From Lachnospiraceae bacterium GAM79 (GTDB lineage Bacteria; Bacillota; Clostridia; Lachnospirales; Lachnospiraceae), in contig AP018536.1 in NCBI GenBank assembly GCA_003584705.1, positions 2,108,001 to 2,172,000 on the forward strand: a DNA stretch of 64,000 bases, read 5' to 3'. Under the pieces are notes generated by a model that was not told the DNA's origin, did no database searches, and saw nothing but the letters and a program-made list of their open reading frames with translations. The position numbers and the translations under genes were made by a program. Below are positions 1-10,031 of the stretch, one piece after another; the stretch's first letter is position 1; each line of letters begins with the position of its first letter.

Positions 1-1016
1 CCACCGTTGTATTTCAGTGCACGGATGGTTGCTACCAGTACCACTGCATCAGGAGTAAGTCCTGCCTTACGACATTTGATATCGAAAAATTTCTCTGCTC
101 CCAGATCCGCACCGAAGCCGGCTTCCGTGATGCAATAGTCTGCCATCTTCATGGCTGCCTTAGTAGCTCTGACGGAGTTACATCCGTGAGCGATGTTGGC
201 AAACGGACCTCCGTGTACCAATGCGGGAGTATGCTCTAAGGTCTGGATCAGATTGGGCTTGATGGCATCCTTTAACAGTGCTGCCATGGCACCGACTGCT
301 TTCAGCTGGCCGGCGGTCACCGGCTCACCCTGATAGTTGTAAGCCACAACGATTCTGGACAGGCGCTCCTTCAGATCCTTCATATCGTCTGCCAGACACA
401 GGATCGCCATGATCTCACTGGCTACGGTAATGACAAAATGATCCTCTCTGACAAAGCCGTCTGTCTTGTTGCCAAGTCCTACCACAATATTACGAAGGAC
501 TCTGTCATTCATGTCCTCACAGCGCTTCCACACAATCTGCCGGGTATCGATGCCCAGATCATTGCCCTGCTGGATATGATTGTCCAGCAGCGCAGCCAAC
601 AGGTTGTTGGCAGAGGTGATGGCATGAAAATCACCGGTAAAATGCAGATTCAGTTCATCCATAGGCACTACCTGTGCATAGCCGCCGCCGGCAGCTCCAC
701 CTTTGATACCAAAGCAGGGGCCTAAGGACGGCTCTCTGAGCGCAATTACAGCCTTTTTGCCCATTCTGCCGAAAGCTTCTCCCAGCCCAACAGTGGTCGT
801 GGTCTTACCCTCTCCTGCAGGAGTTGGGTTGATAGCTGTTACCAGAATCAGTTTTCCATTGGGACGATCCTGGATCTTACGTAAAAATTCTTCGGAAAGC
901 TTTGCCTTGTATTTTCCGTAAAGTTCCAGGTCATCTGCTTCAATGCCAATACTTTCAGCCACTTTGGTGATGGGCTCCATTACCGCTTCCTGTGCGATTT
1001 CAATATCTGTTTTCAT
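1..1016 (-). CDS. fhs: Formate--tetrahydrofolate ligase, C-terminus cut by window edge
   Basis: This enzyme makes 10-formyl-THF from formate, THF and ATP in the cytoplasm, feeding purine and one-carbon metabolism or the Wood-Ljungdahl methyl branch. Only the first 338 codons are inside the window; the family is usually about 555 residues. The nucleotide-binding segment [16 protein letters not shown] lies near residues 63-78, followed by the typical [20 protein letters not shown] stretch. The ATG at 1016 follows a GGAGGG ribosome site by about 8 bases. It starts 42 bases after the ftsK stop on the same strand, so it is probably the last visible gene of a tepA-ftsK-fhs run. The identification is secure. 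Whether a full acetogenic pathway exists cannot be told from here. Confidence 0.96.
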   Translation of the reverse strand, partial: MKTDIEIAQEAVMEPITKVAESIGIEADDLELYGKYKAKLSEEFLRKIQDRPNGKLILVTAINPTPAGEGKTTTTVGLGEAFGRMGKKAVIALREPSLGPCFGIKGGAAGGGYAQVVPMDELNLHFTGDFHAITSANNLLAALLDNHIQQGNDLGIDTRQIVWKRCEDMNDRVLRNIVVGLGNKTDGFVREDHFVITVASEIMAILCLADDMKDLKERLSRIVVAYNYQGEPVTAGQLKAVGAMAALLKDAIKPNLIQTLEHTPALVHGGPFANIAHGCNSVRATKAAMKMADYCITEAGFGADLGAEKFFDIKCRKAGLTPDAVVLVATIRALKYNG

Positions 1017-1058
1017 GTCCTTTTTCCCTCCGTTTATTCAGACAGTCTCGAACGAATG

Positions 1059-3914
1059 TCAGATTTCCTCCAACAGCTGTTCGAACTGTTCCATGCTCAT
1101 AAGTACTTTTCTGGGTTTAGTGCCTTCTTCTTCACCTACCACGCCGTATTCGCAAAGCTGATCCATGATTCTGGCAGCACGGTTGAAACCGATTTTCAAC
1201 ACACGCTGCAGCATGCCGATGCTGGCCTTATCTTTATCAATAATAAACCTTGCGGCCTCCTCAAAATATTCGTCTCTGTCGTTACCGCCACCAGAGCCGC
1301 TTCCGGAGGAACCACCTGACGAGCCGATATTTTTGATCTTCTCTTCAATATCTTCTGCATAGTTGCTATAGGTATTGCCCAGTGCCTGGTTCTTGAGATA
1401 ATCCACCACATCGGATACTTCCTTGTCGGACACAAAAGCGCCCTGTACTCTGGCCGGTTTGGAATAACCCTGCGGGTAGAATAACATATCGCCTTTACCA
1501 AGCAATTTCTCCGCACCGTTCATATCCAGGATCGTTCGTGAATCCACACCGCTGGATACGGAGAATGCCACACGGCTGGGCATATTGGCTTTGATCAGTC
1601 CGGTGATGACATCCACACTGGGTCGCTGGGTAGCGATGATCAGATGGATACCCGCGGCTCTGGCCAACTGTGCCAGACGACAGATAGATTCCTCCACTTC
1701 GCCGGGGCATACCATCATCAGATCCGCCAGCTCGTCCACGATAATGACGATCTGCGGCATCTTCTTCGGTGCTTCCTCTCCTTCCGGAACAGGCATAGTC
1801 TCTATTTTCTTGTTATACCCCTTCAGATCACGGACATTATAATCGGCAAACTTCCGATAACGGTCTTCCATCTCACTGACGCCCCAGTGCAATGCAGCAG
1901 ATGCTTTCTTGGGATCTGTCACTACCGGGATCAGCAGATGAGGAATGCCGTTATAGACACTCAGTTCCACGACCTTCGGATCCACCATGATCAGTTTCAC
2001 ATCATCCGGATGCGCCTTGTACAAAATACTCATGATCAGCGTATTAATGCATACGGACTTACCGGAACCGGTAGCTCCGGCGATCAGCATATGAGGCATC
2101 TTGGCAATATCCGCCACCACAGTCTTGCCCGCGATATCCTTACCTACGGCAAATGCAATATTGGAATTAAACTCCTGAAACTCTTTGCTCTCTAACAGAT
2201 CCCGGAGTGCTACTGTCATGTTCTCTTTGTTCGGGACTTCGATACCGATAGCTGCCTTTCCGGGGATCGGTGCCTCGATACGAATATCCGTTGCCGCCAG
2301 ATTCAGCTTGATATCATCTGCCAGGCCTACGATCTTGGATACCTTTACGCCCTGTTCCGGCTGTAGTTCATAGCGGGTAACACTGGGACCCTGGCTGATA
2401 TCGGTAATCGTTACCTTTACACCGAAAGTATTTAACGTCTGCTGCAAGCGCATGGCGGTCTCTTTCAATTCTCTGGAGGAATCTCCGGTAGCTGCTTTTC
2501 CCTTCTGTAACAGGCTCAGAGGCGGAATCCGGTATTCTGCTGGAGGCTGTTTGGCCGCTTTCGCAATATCCTTATGTATCTGATCCTCTGCCAGAGAATT
2601 ACCCTTTGGCGGCTCCGGTGCCGTGATTTTCGGTCGTATGCGGCTTTCCGCCGTTGCTGTCTCTGCAGGTTCCCGCACGACAGGCTCAGGCTCCGGTTGC
2701 AGCTGCCGCATATCGGAGGATGACTGCCATTCCGTAACCGGTTCCTCTACAGGCTCCGGGATATCTTCCTTATGAATCCGGATAGATTCCGCCTGAGGTG
2801 TCAGGAGTGCTGCCTCCTCCTGCCAGGATTCTCTGCGTTCAAAAGGTTTTTTGAAGGTAGCAGCACTGGTCAATTCCTCCACGGGGATCTCCTCGTAAGG
2901 TTCTTCCGCTGCAGCCTCCTGCATGGTCACCTGATGCATTCCCGTTACCTTGATCTTATCAAAATCGCTGGAGGTCACTCTGGTCTCTTCCACAACAGGA
3001 ATCTCCTGTGCATCCTCCTCATAAACGATCTCATGAATATCTTCCCGTCTTCCCACAGGCTGTGCCTCCTGCTTTTTCAGGGAAGTGTCCATCATTACAC
3101 CGCTGACTTTTTTCTCTCTGCGGGGAATGGCGTTTAAGATCTGCTCATTCTCTTTCTCTTCCGCACGAAGTCTGCGCTCTTCCTCACGGATCCGTCGTTC
3201 CTCTTCCCGGATACGACGGGCTTCCTCTCTCTGGGAATTACGTTCTTCCTGTTCCTGTCTGCGGATCTGCGCATTTTCCCGTCTGCGCACTGCATCCTCT
3301 CTGGACAGTTCCCGGATCCGGTCACCGCCGTTTCGCATGCTGTTTAAGAAAGAACGCTCCGTTACCAGGATCAGACTGATCACAGAACACAATAAGACCA
3401 CCAGAACCGTTCCTATCGTCTCCAGATAATGCAGCAACAGATAACAGATACTTCCTGCCAGAATACCTCCGCCCTTTTTACCGGTACTGCAGTTTGTATA
3501 TAACAGTTTGATATCATACTGTTCCATAGAGCCGGCAGTCCTGGCGATCAGATCACAGATCACACCGAGCATCAGAAACAATACAACACCTGCAATCATT
3601 TTGCGTACAGCGGTAGGATTCCCCTCATTGGCGAACCAGAAAGCCACTGCCAGAAATATCACAATAGGTGCTATATATGCAGTAAATCCAAAGATACCGA
3701 ATAAAACCCCGCTGATCGCATTGCCGACCGGGCCGATAATACCGAAATTACAACAAAATAATATCACCATTACCACAAACAAAACGATCAGACCGATCTC
3801 ATGGAACAGTTCACTGTCCTGTGCTGTTCTCTGCGCCTGCCTGCTGCGGCTGTTTGTGGTACTTTTTCTCGTCCTATTGGAAGATGATGTTCTTTTGCCT
3901 GATGAAGATGCCAT
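1059..3914 (-). CDS. ftsK: FtsK/SpoIIIE-type DNA translocase
   Basis: This is a membrane-anchored, ATP-driven double-stranded DNA pump that moves chromosome ends across the closing division or sporulation septum. It has 951 residues. About four hydrophobic helices occupy roughly residues 37-190. A highly charged Arg/Glu-rich linker follows, probably coiled coil, with many REERR-type repeats around 200-265. The motor carries Walker A GATGSGKS near residue 612 and a DELADLMM Walker B. A Gly/Ser linker leads to the C-terminal winged-helix gamma domain, which reads DNA orientation motifs. The start ATG is preceded by AGGGG. The tepA-like gene sits just upstream, as in Bacillus where tepA neighbours spoIIIE. 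I cannot tell whether it serves vegetative division, sporulation or both. Confidence 0.96.
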   Translation of the reverse strand: MASSSGKRTSSSNRTRKSTTNSRSRQAQRTAQDSELFHEIGLIVLFVVMVILFCCNFGIIGPVGNAISGVLFGIFGFTAYIAPIVIFLAVAFWFANEGNPTAVRKMIAGVVLFLMLGVICDLIARTAGSMEQYDIKLLYTNCSTGKKGGGILAGSICYLLLHYLETIGTVLVVLLCSVISLILVTERSFLNSMRNGGDRIRELSREDAVRRRENAQIRRQEQEERNSQREEARRIREEERRIREEERRLRAEEKENEQILNAIPRREKKVSGVMMDTSLKKQEAQPVGRREDIHEIVYEEDAQEIPVVEETRVTSSDFDKIKVTGMHQVTMQEAAAEEPYEEIPVEELTSAATFKKPFERRESWQEEAALLTPQAESIRIHKEDIPEPVEEPVTEWQSSSDMRQLQPEPEPVVREPAETATAESRIRPKITAPEPPKGNSLAEDQIHKDIAKAAKQPPAEYRIPPLSLLQKGKAATGDSSRELKETAMRLQQTLNTFGVKVTITDISQGPSVTRYELQPEQGVKVSKIVGLADDIKLNLAATDIRIEAPIPGKAAIGIEVPNKENMTVALRDLLESKEFQEFNSNIAFAVGKDIAGKTVVADIAKMPHMLIAGATGSGKSVCINTLIMSILYKAHPDDVKLIMVDPKVVELSVYNGIPHLLIPVVTDPKKASAALHWGVSEMEDRYRKFADYNVRDLKGYNKKIETMPVPEGEEAPKKMPQIVIIVDELADLMMVCPGEVEESICRLAQLARAAGIHLIIATQRPSVDVITGLIKANMPSRVAFSVSSGVDSRTILDMNGAEKLLGKGDMLFYPQGYSKPARVQGAFVSDKEVSDVVDYLKNQALGNTYSNYAEDIEEKIKNIGSSGGSSGSGSGGGNDRDEYFEEAARFIIDKDKASIGMLQRVLKIGFNRAARIMDQLCEYGVVGEEEGTKPRKVLMSMEQFEQLLEEI

Positions 3915-3958
3915 GTCATCATACCCCTAACTTCATTATAGTCATAATTAGAAGTATA

Positions 3959-4702
3959 TCATTTTTCCATGGCCTTGTCATCCCTTTTTCTATTCCCTTC
4001 GATCATCTTCCGAAGCCTGCAGATGGCCCGGTCGATACCTCCTACTTCGTCAATAATACCGTGGTTCACCGCTTCTTCTCCCACCAGAATGCTTCCCACA
4101 TCCTTCGTTAAGAATCCGGTCTCCATCATGAGTTCTTCCAGTTTTGTCCGGCTGATTTTACAGTGTTTGCATACAAAGCCCGTGATCCGGTCCTGGATCA
4201 GTTTAAAATATTCAAAGGTCTGGGGCACACCGATCACCATGCCATTCATTCTTACCGGATGTATCACCATGGTTCCAGTGGGTACGATGAAGGAATAGTC
4301 ACAACTCACCGCAATAGGCACCCCGATGGAATGACTGCCACCCAGCACCAGGGATACGGTGGGTTTGCTTAAAGATGCCAGCATCTCTGCAATAGCCAGT
4401 CCCGCCTCCACATCTCCGCCCATGGTATTTAAAAGCACCAGCACACCGCCAATTTCTTCACTGTCTTCGATGGCTGCCAGTTGTGGCAGGATATGCTCAT
4501 ATTTCGTGGTCTTCGAATTACCGGAGAGATTATCATGCCCTTCGATTTCACCGATAATGGTCAGCAGATGGATCTTTTCCCCGGATGCCGCATCCGACAG
4601 CGTCAGTTGTCCCGTTTTTTCAATTCTTTCGTCTCTGTGTTCTTCCGCCTCGGTCTTCGGCGCTTCATTCTTGTTCTGATTGTTATCTTTCTGATTCTGC
4701 AT
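3959..4702 (-). CDS. ClpP-fold serine protease, TepA-like
   Basis: This is a cytosolic ClpP-superfamily peptidase of the TepA type (translocation-enhancing protein in Bacillus), 247 residues, without a signal peptide. The charged N-terminal 30 residues look disordered. The likely nucleophile is Ser125 in GGSHSIGVP and the general base is His148 in TMVIHPVR, at the positions of the ClpP Ser and His. The start is preceded by GGGAGGAAA. It lies 44 bases upstream of ftsK on the same strand, and this order is conserved with Bacillus tepA-spoIIIE. The substrate is unknown. The family was first linked to protein secretion, and the pairing with ftsK may also point to sporulation or envelope work (inference). 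Confidence 0.85.
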   Translation of the reverse strand: MQNQKDNNQNKNEAPKTEAEEHRDERIEKTGQLTLSDAASGEKIHLLTIIGEIEGHDNLSGNSKTTKYEHILPQLAAIEDSEEIGGVLVLLNTMGGDVEAGLAIAEMLASLSKPTVSLVLGGSHSIGVPIAVSCDYSFIVPTGTMVIHPVRMNGMVIGVPQTFEYFKLIQDRITGFVCKHCKISRTKLEELMMETGFLTKDVGSILVGEEAVNHGIIDEVGGIDRAICRLRKMIEGNRKRDDKAMEK

Positions 4703-4740
4703 GGCCTGTTTCCTCCCTGTTCCGATGATTATAAAAACAA

Positions 4741-4779
4741 AAAGACGATATCCGGGCTTTTGCCTTTCGTATCGTCTTT
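4741..4779 (-). terminator. Intrinsic terminator after the membrane-protein gene
   Basis: A 10-bp perfect stem (AAAGACGATA at 4741-4750 with TATCGTCTTT at 4770-4779) is followed on the minus strand by TTGTTTTTAT. It ends the yebC-glycosyltransferase-membrane protein transcript before the tepA-like gene. Confidence 0.85.
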
Positions 4780-4808
4780 TAGTATATCCGCTTTTTTATT
4801 GTTTATGT

Positions 4809-6383
4809 TTAATGATCAAAATCATCGTCATCCGCTACCGGATAATCAAAATCACTGTCATCATCACCGTTCAGCTTATAATCCAGTACCTTAGGCACAT
4901 GCTTTTTCGGCAGGGGCAGTGGATTTTCGATCAGCTGTATTTTTTCCGTTTCTACAGGTTCTTCCTGGAAATCCGCTGGCTCTTCCTCCGGGAATTCCTC
5001 GGTCTCCAGATCTTGTACTTTCAGTCGGCGTTTTGTGGAAGCAGTTCCCACAGGAACTGCCTCAACGGTCTCAGGCAGCACCCCTTTGACTTCCCGCAGC
5101 AGTTCCATTTCGTACGGTAGAACCGCCTGTACACCTGCGCCGGCAGCCACTGCCAATAACAGATACAATAACGTAAGTCCCGGCATATCTTCACTCAGCA
5201 TTCCGCAGACGCTTAAGATTCCAAGTGCCAGCGCCAGAGCAATCCACACGGACTGTCTCTCGTGTTCTTTCCTGCACCAGTAACTGAATGCGCCGCATGC
5301 AAGGATCGTAACCATAACGGCAGCTATAATGACCGTGGCCACCTTATCAGGCACATATGTGTGAACTGCCGGCTGTTCATAGAGGGCAATCCATGTGAAT
5401 CTTCCCGGGGAAAAGACTTTCCACCATGCCAGAAGTACATTTTCCATCTGCTTTCCGCTGCCCACGGCATCCAGAGCGATGCAGACAAAAAATGCCACCA
5501 CTGTACCAAATAATCCCAATGCTCCGGCACAGATTCTGCGCATCCATTTTACCTGTTGCTTTGTCTCCAGAAAAAGTACAGAAAACACTACGAGTAGCAA
5601 GAGCAGTCCTGCGACATCCAGGTAGCCCAAAATTCCTATAACAATACCGCTTAAGAAAAATCCACCCACGGAACGGATACCGGGGGTGTCTCCCCGCCCC
5701 CTGAAACTATCCAGTGTTTCCACGCACACACACAGACCAATCATCCACAATAACTGATATAACGGTTCCGGTCCCAGAATCACTGCTCCAGACAGAACAG
5801 GGCATAACATCCAGTACGCAAGAGACACCACTGCAGCCACCATACCGGTCAGTTTCCGTACCGCAAAATATAAAAAGATTCCGGTCAGGATCTGCAGCAC
5901 AATCTGCAATACCAGCGCCGCTGTCATTTTATTACCAAAAAATACCAACAGTCCGTGCAGCACCTGCAGATAAAAGTATACCGCACCGTGTACCACCTGA
6001 GGAATCCGCGTGGTCTCGGTGACTTTCACCGCATCGAACCAGATGTTACCGGCCGTCCCGGAGATATCGTACTGCATACTCTCTCTTACACGAAGTGTGA
6101 TTCCCACAGCAATCAGAGCTACTACAGCCAGTCCCTCGATAATCAGTTTCACCTGCCCTGAGTCTTCACCGTTTTGTGCCCATTTTACCCGCAGAAATCT
6201 ATGTAACAGAAAAACAACCAGCCCTGTCATCGCAAGCCATACACCTGCGATAACAAGGCCAATTGGGCGGGGACCACCTTCCGGCAGGAGCATGACCATT
6301 GTCGTGCCCACCAGTACGGTTCCCGCTGTCAATGCATAAATGAACCACAATATAACACTTAAAATGCCTTTTTTATAATTCAT
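4809..6383 (-). CDS. Polytopic membrane protein with acidic tail, possibly GT-C type
   Basis: I do not recognise this 524-residue protein with certainty. It has about ten to twelve hydrophobic segments across residues 1-410, then a cytoplasmic tail rich in Glu and Asp that ends in a run such as DDDDSDFDYPVADDDD. Its ATG overlaps the stop of the preceding GT2 glycosyltransferase by one base (TAATG), so the two are translationally coupled. A GT2 enzyme that loads a lipid carrier next to a many-helix protein is the usual arrangement for a GT-C transferase that uses the lipid-linked sugar. That role is inferred from context only, because no catalytic motif is clear. The terminator at 4741-4779 closes the unit. 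Confidence 0.7.
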   Translation of the reverse strand: MNYKKGILSVILWFIYALTAGTVLVGTTMVMLLPEGGPRPIGLVIAGVWLAMTGLVVFLLHRFLRVKWAQNGEDSGQVKLIIEGLAVVALIAVGITLRVRESMQYDISGTAGNIWFDAVKVTETTRIPQVVHGAVYFYLQVLHGLLVFFGNKMTAALVLQIVLQILTGIFLYFAVRKLTGMVAAVVSLAYWMLCPVLSGAVILGPEPLYQLLWMIGLCVCVETLDSFRGRGDTPGIRSVGGFFLSGIVIGILGYLDVAGLLLLLVVFSVLFLETKQQVKWMRRICAGALGLFGTVVAFFVCIALDAVGSGKQMENVLLAWWKVFSPGRFTWIALYEQPAVHTYVPDKVATVIIAAVMVTILACGAFSYWCRKEHERQSVWIALALALGILSVCGMLSEDMPGLTLLYLLLAVAAGAGVQAVLPYEMELLREVKGVLPETVEAVPVGTASTKRRLKVQDLETEEFPEEEPADFQEEPVETEKIQLIENPLPLPKKHVPKVLDYKLNGDDDSDFDYPVADDDDFDH

Positions 6384-7327
6384 TATTTCAGTACCTTTTC
6401 GATGTTATATCTGGGACGATGTTTTACCTCAATGTAAATCTTGCCGATATACTGGCCCACCAGTCCGATGGCCATTAACTGAATACCACCCAGGAACCAG
6501 ATGGACAGGATCAGGGAAGTCCAGCCCGGTACCACATGTCCGGTACAATAAGAGATCAGCGCATAAATAGCTGCCAGAAGGCTTAAGGCCACAATGATCA
6601 TACCGGCACCCAGGATCATACTGATAGGCTTCACACTGAAGGAAGAAATACCGTTGAATGCCAATGCAAGCATCTTCTTCAGAGGATACTTGGACTCACC
6701 GGCCACTCTTTCCTTACGGTCATAGTATACACAGTCCGTCTGATAACCGATCAAAGGCATCATACCTCTTAAGAACAGATTGGTCTCCTGATACTTGGAG
6801 AACTGTTCTACCGCGCGCTTGGACATCAGTCGGAAATCCGCATGATTGTAAACAGTCTTGACCCCCATCATTTCCATGACTTTATAAAATCCCTGCGCCG
6901 TGGTACGTTTGAAGAAAGTATCGGTCTTACGCTCCTTACGGACACCGTATACGATATCACAGCCGTTGTGGAACTTATCGATCATTTCCTCGATCACAGC
7001 TACATCATCCTGCAGATCTGCATCAATGGAAACCGTCACATCAGACAGATCCATGGCAGTGATTAGTCCGGCAGTCAGTGCGAACTGATGTCCCACATTG
7101 CCGGCCAGCTTTACACCGCATACCTGCACCGGATGTGCCTGATGCTCTTCTTCGATCAGCTCCCAGGTACGATCCTTACTGCCATCATTTACAAACAGAA
7201 TAAAACTGTCTTCCGCGATCTTTCCCTTATGGATCAGATCATCCAGCACACCCCTCAGTGCCTCGGAAGCAATCTTTAACACCTCTTCTTCATTATAACA
7301 AGGAACTACAATTGCAAGTTTCTCCAT
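6383..7327 (-). CDS. GT2 polyprenyl-phosphate glycosyltransferase (GtrB/CsbB/DPM1-like)
   Basis: This enzyme is predicted to transfer a sugar from a nucleotide donor to undecaprenyl phosphate on the inner face of the membrane. It has 314 residues. The N-terminal GT-A domain begins LAIVVPCYNEEEVL and carries SIDADLQDD, the metal-binding DxD region, near residues 100-108. Two C-terminal hydrophobic helices lie at about 235-260 and 270-300. The start is preceded by AGGGG about 8 bases upstream. It is coupled to the downstream polytopic gene by a one-base overlap and lies 23 bases after yebC. The sugar and the final acceptor cannot be read from the sequence. Confidence 0.9.
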   Translation of the reverse strand: MEKLAIVVPCYNEEEVLKIASEALRGVLDDLIHKGKIAEDSFILFVNDGSKDRTWELIEEEHQAHPVQVCGVKLAGNVGHQFALTAGLITAMDLSDVTVSIDADLQDDVAVIEEMIDKFHNGCDIVYGVRKERKTDTFFKRTTAQGFYKVMEMMGVKTVYNHADFRLMSKRAVEQFSKYQETNLFLRGMMPLIGYQTDCVYYDRKERVAGESKYPLKKMLALAFNGISSFSVKPISMILGAGMIIVALSLLAAIYALISYCTGHVVPGWTSLILSIWFLGGIQLMAIGLVGQYIGKIYIEVKHRPRYNIEKVLK

Positions 7328-7350
7328 GCTGTTACCCCTAACCTTTCAAT

Positions 7351-8079
7351 TTATTCGTCCCAGTTATGATATACTGCCTGAACGTCATCATCATCTTCCA
7401 GCAGTTCCAGGGTTCTCTGTAAGTTCTTCACTGCAGTCTCATCGGTCAGTGTTACATAATTCTGGGGAATCATGGTAACTTCTGCACTGATCATGGGAAT
7501 TCCGGCATCTTCCAGAGCCTTGCGTACCTCTTCGAAGTTATCGGGATCAGTCAGGATCTCGAAGCTGTCATCCTCTTCGGAGAAATCTTCCGCTCCGGCA
7601 TCCAAAGCGGTCATCATCAGATCGTCCGCTTCCATATCACATTCTTCCTTGTCCACGATGATCTGTCCCTTCTTATCGAACATAAAGGATACACATCCGG
7701 GAGTACCTACATTACCCTGTCCCTTGGTGAATGCGCTTCTTACGTTGGCAGCGGTACGGTTGGTGTTGTCGGTAAGTGCATCTACGATGATGGCGATACC
7801 GTTGGGGCCGTAACCTTCGTAAGTCACATACTTATAGTTTACATTGCCCACATCTCCGGCTGCCTTCTTGATACCGCGCTCGATGGTGTCGTTGGGCATG
7901 TTGTTGGCTTTTGCCTTGGCAATAACGGTTGCCAGTTTGAAATTGTTGGCGGGATCGGGACCGCCCTCTTTTACAGCGACTGCGATCTCACGGCCGATAA
8001 TGGTAAAAATCTTACCCTTTGCAGCATCGTTCTTTTCTTTTTTATGCTTAATATTAGCAAATTTGGAATGTCCTGACAT
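7351..8079 (-). CDS. YebC/PmpR/TACO1 family protein
   Basis: This 242-residue protein is of the usual family length and begins with the hallmark MSGHSKFANIKHKKEKNDA. Family members were first described as DNA-binding regulators, and some are now linked to translation of difficult peptide stretches, so the role should be left open. The ATG is preceded by AAAGGAGTAA. A promoter at 8152-8180 overlaps the end of the upstream CNNM gene, and the two glycosyltransferase-type genes follow closely. The family call is secure. Confidence 0.95.
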   Translation of the reverse strand: MSGHSKFANIKHKKEKNDAAKGKIFTIIGREIAVAVKEGGPDPANNFKLATVIAKAKANNMPNDTIERGIKKAAGDVGNVNYKYVTYEGYGPNGIAIIVDALTDNTNRTAANVRSAFTKGQGNVGTPGCVSFMFDKKGQIIVDKEECDMEADDLMMTALDAGAEDFSEEDDSFEILTDPDNFEEVRKALEDAGIPMISAEVTMIPQNYVTLTDETAVKNLQRTLELLEDDDDVQAVYHNWDE

Positions 8080-8151
8080 TTTTGTTACTCCTTTGAACTT
8101 AAAGTTTCTTTCTCTTTGTATGCGTAGTCTTTACGCAATAACGCTCTTTCT

Positions 8152-8180
8152 ATCATAGCATTATTTTCTTTTTTCTTCAA
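8152..8180 (-). promoter_or_regulatory. Sigma-A type promoter for yebC-family gene
   Basis: On the minus strand TTGAAG, a 17-base spacer, then TATGAT. The -35 lies inside the last codons of the CNNM gene. A small palindrome (TGCGTA, 5 bases, TACGCA) lies downstream in the leader. Confidence 0.6.
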
Positions 8181-9561
8181 GCACTGATTGTCCGTCTTCT
8201 GCATTCTGCGGTGTTTTTTCCTCCGGAAGCTTCCGGACCAACACACTTCCTATCATTTTTTTGACCACGGAAAGGATTTTAAAGTTGTATCCCTTATAGT
8301 CCACATCGAACTGCTCGTCCGGTTCCGGGATCCGGTCCAGTCTGGAGATCAGGAAACCGTTCAAAGTCTCGAATTCTTCCTCGTCGAAGGTAATACCCAG
8401 AAGCTCTTCCACTTCCTTTAACGGAGTCTTGCCTTCCATGACATATTCGCCCTTGCCACGGTTCTTGATGTATTCCTGATCCTCATCATACTCATCCATG
8501 ATATTGCCGACGATCTCCTCCAGAATATCCTCCATGGCGATCAGTCCGTCGGTCTGTCCGTATTCGTCTACCACAATGGCCATCTGCAGCTTCTGGGACT
8601 GCATTTCCTTGAACAGTTCATCGATATTTTTCGTCTGCGGCACAAAATAAGGCTCTCTGAGCAGTCCGTCCAGTTTTGCGATAGGCAGGTCCAGCTTGTC
8701 ATCACTGATATGGAACCGCATGGCATCCTTCAGATGCAGGATACCGATGATATGATCAATATTCTCCTCATACACAGGATAACGGCTGTTCTTGCCTCCC
8801 AGCATGGAAGCAATGGCATCTTTCAGTTTCGTCTCACCATCAATGGCCACGATACTTCCACGATGTGTCATGATATCCTGGGCTTCCTTATCTCCGTATT
8901 CGAAAATGTTGGAGATCATCTCCGCCTCACTGGCCTGAATGACACCCTGCTCATGACCTTCCTGCACCATATTGATGATCTCTTCCTCGGTCACATCATT
9001 TTCATCCGTATTGTTGCGGACACCGAAGAGGAACAGGATTCCCTTGGCTGTCAGATTCACCAGCCCCGTCAGGGGTGCCAGCAGTCTGGTGATAATATAA
9101 ATCGGGTCAATACAGGCATACGCCCACTTCTCCGGCTGTCTGGATGCCATTTTCCGGGGAATCAGCACACCGAAAGTCAACAGGATATAGATCATGGCAA
9201 TAAAAGACAATACCGTGGCAATCCCTGAAAGCACTCCCGTAGGCACATTCTCCAGAGACATGCCTCCCACATTGATCACATGAAGTCCCTTGTCAATGGT
9301 CTGCAGCCAGATATTCAGATAAAAAGCTCCCATTAAAATATTGATCAGCGTAATAACCAGCTGTACCGTATTGATATAGATCCCCGGACGGCTGATCATT
9401 TCACTCAGCCGCATGGACCGGCGATCCTTTTCTTCCTCTGCTTTATGTAGGATCTCCTTTTCATTCAGATTGTCGATGGCGGCATCAAATCCATAGAAAA
9501 ACATATCCACCAGCAACAGCAGGAAAAAGAGAAAAATGGCCACAGGCCCACTCATGTCCAT
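8161..9561 (-). CDS. CNNM-CBS-CorC domain membrane protein
   Basis: This protein belongs to the HlyC/CorC (CNNM) family, which is implicated in Mg2+ and other divalent-cation transport or its regulation. It has 466 residues. The N-terminal DUF21/CNNM membrane domain spans about 1-190 with three to four helices. A pair of CBS domains follows at about 205-330 (a segment such as NSRYPVYEENIDHIIGIL is typical). The C-terminal CorC_HlyC domain spans about 345-430. The helix DAAIDNLNEKEILHKAEEEKDRR after the first segment is amphipathic. It is the last gene of the run that starts at the coiled-coil gene and passes through nnr, alr and mazF. A haemolysin function is not implied. Confidence 0.9.
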   Translation of the reverse strand: MDMSGPVAIFLFFLLLLVDMFFYGFDAAIDNLNEKEILHKAEEEKDRRSMRLSEMISRPGIYINTVQLVITLINILMGAFYLNIWLQTIDKGLHVINVGGMSLENVPTGVLSGIATVLSFIAMIYILLTFGVLIPRKMASRQPEKWAYACIDPIYIITRLLAPLTGLVNLTAKGILFLFGVRNNTDENDVTEEEIINMVQEGHEQGVIQASEAEMISNIFEYGDKEAQDIMTHRGSIVAIDGETKLKDAIASMLGGKNSRYPVYEENIDHIIGILHLKDAMRFHISDDKLDLPIAKLDGLLREPYFVPQTKNIDELFKEMQSQKLQMAIVVDEYGQTDGLIAMEDILEEIVGNIMDEYDEDQEYIKNRGKGEYVMEGKTPLKEVEELLGITFDEEEFETLNGFLISRLDRIPEPDEQFDVDYKGYNFKILSVVKKMIGSVLVRKLPEEKTPQNAEDGQSVLEEKRK

Positions 9562-9616
9562 ATTTTATTTCATCCTTTCGTATTTTATCCTATTTTCGGA
9601 TACACTATGCATCGGG

Positions 9617-9958
9617 CTATGTATCCAGCTCCAGGCTGACTTTCAGTGCCCGGTTCACTCTCCGCATAATGTCTCCGTCCAGATGGCATACCTTATCTTT
9701 CAGCCTCTTTTTATCGATGGTGCGCAACTGTTCCAGCAGCACTACGGAATCTTTATCCATATCGTAGCGGCGGGCATTCAGTTCAATATGCGTAGGCAGC
9801 TTCGCCTTGTTCATCTTTGAGGTGATTGCAGCGCAGATCACGGTGGGACTGTGTTTGTTCCCCACATCGTTCTGGATGATCAGCACCGGCCGGATGCCGC
9901 CCTGCTCCGAGCCGATGACCGGTCTCAAATCTGCGTAATAGATATCTCCTCTTCTCAT
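9617..9958 (-). CDS. MazF/PemK-family endoribonuclease, no antitoxin gene alongside
   Basis: This is a 113-residue protein of the MazF/NdoA fold, a sequence-specific mRNA interferase. The N-terminus [19 protein letters not shown] and the RPVLIIQND and VICAAITS strands match Bacillus NdoA, including the conserved Arg and Thr/Ser region. The start is preceded by GGAGTAG. In Bacillus the order is alr-ndoAI-ndoA, with a ribbon-helix-helix antitoxin between. Here alr ends 73 bases upstream and there is no room for an antitoxin. Either the antitoxin is elsewhere or the enzyme has lost its toxin role. The call to the family is secure; present activity is unknown. Confidence 0.92.
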   Translation of the reverse strand: MRRGDIYYADLRPVIGSEQGGIRPVLIIQNDVGNKHSPTVICAAITSKMNKAKLPTHIELNARRYDMDKDSVVLLEQLRTIDKKRLKDKVCHLDGDIMRRVNRALKVSLELDT

Positions 9959-10031
9959 TTCTACTCCTTCATCAGCGATTTAACATAAGTATTGCCGATT
10001 CTTCCGGAGTTATACGAACACTTTAGATCCG

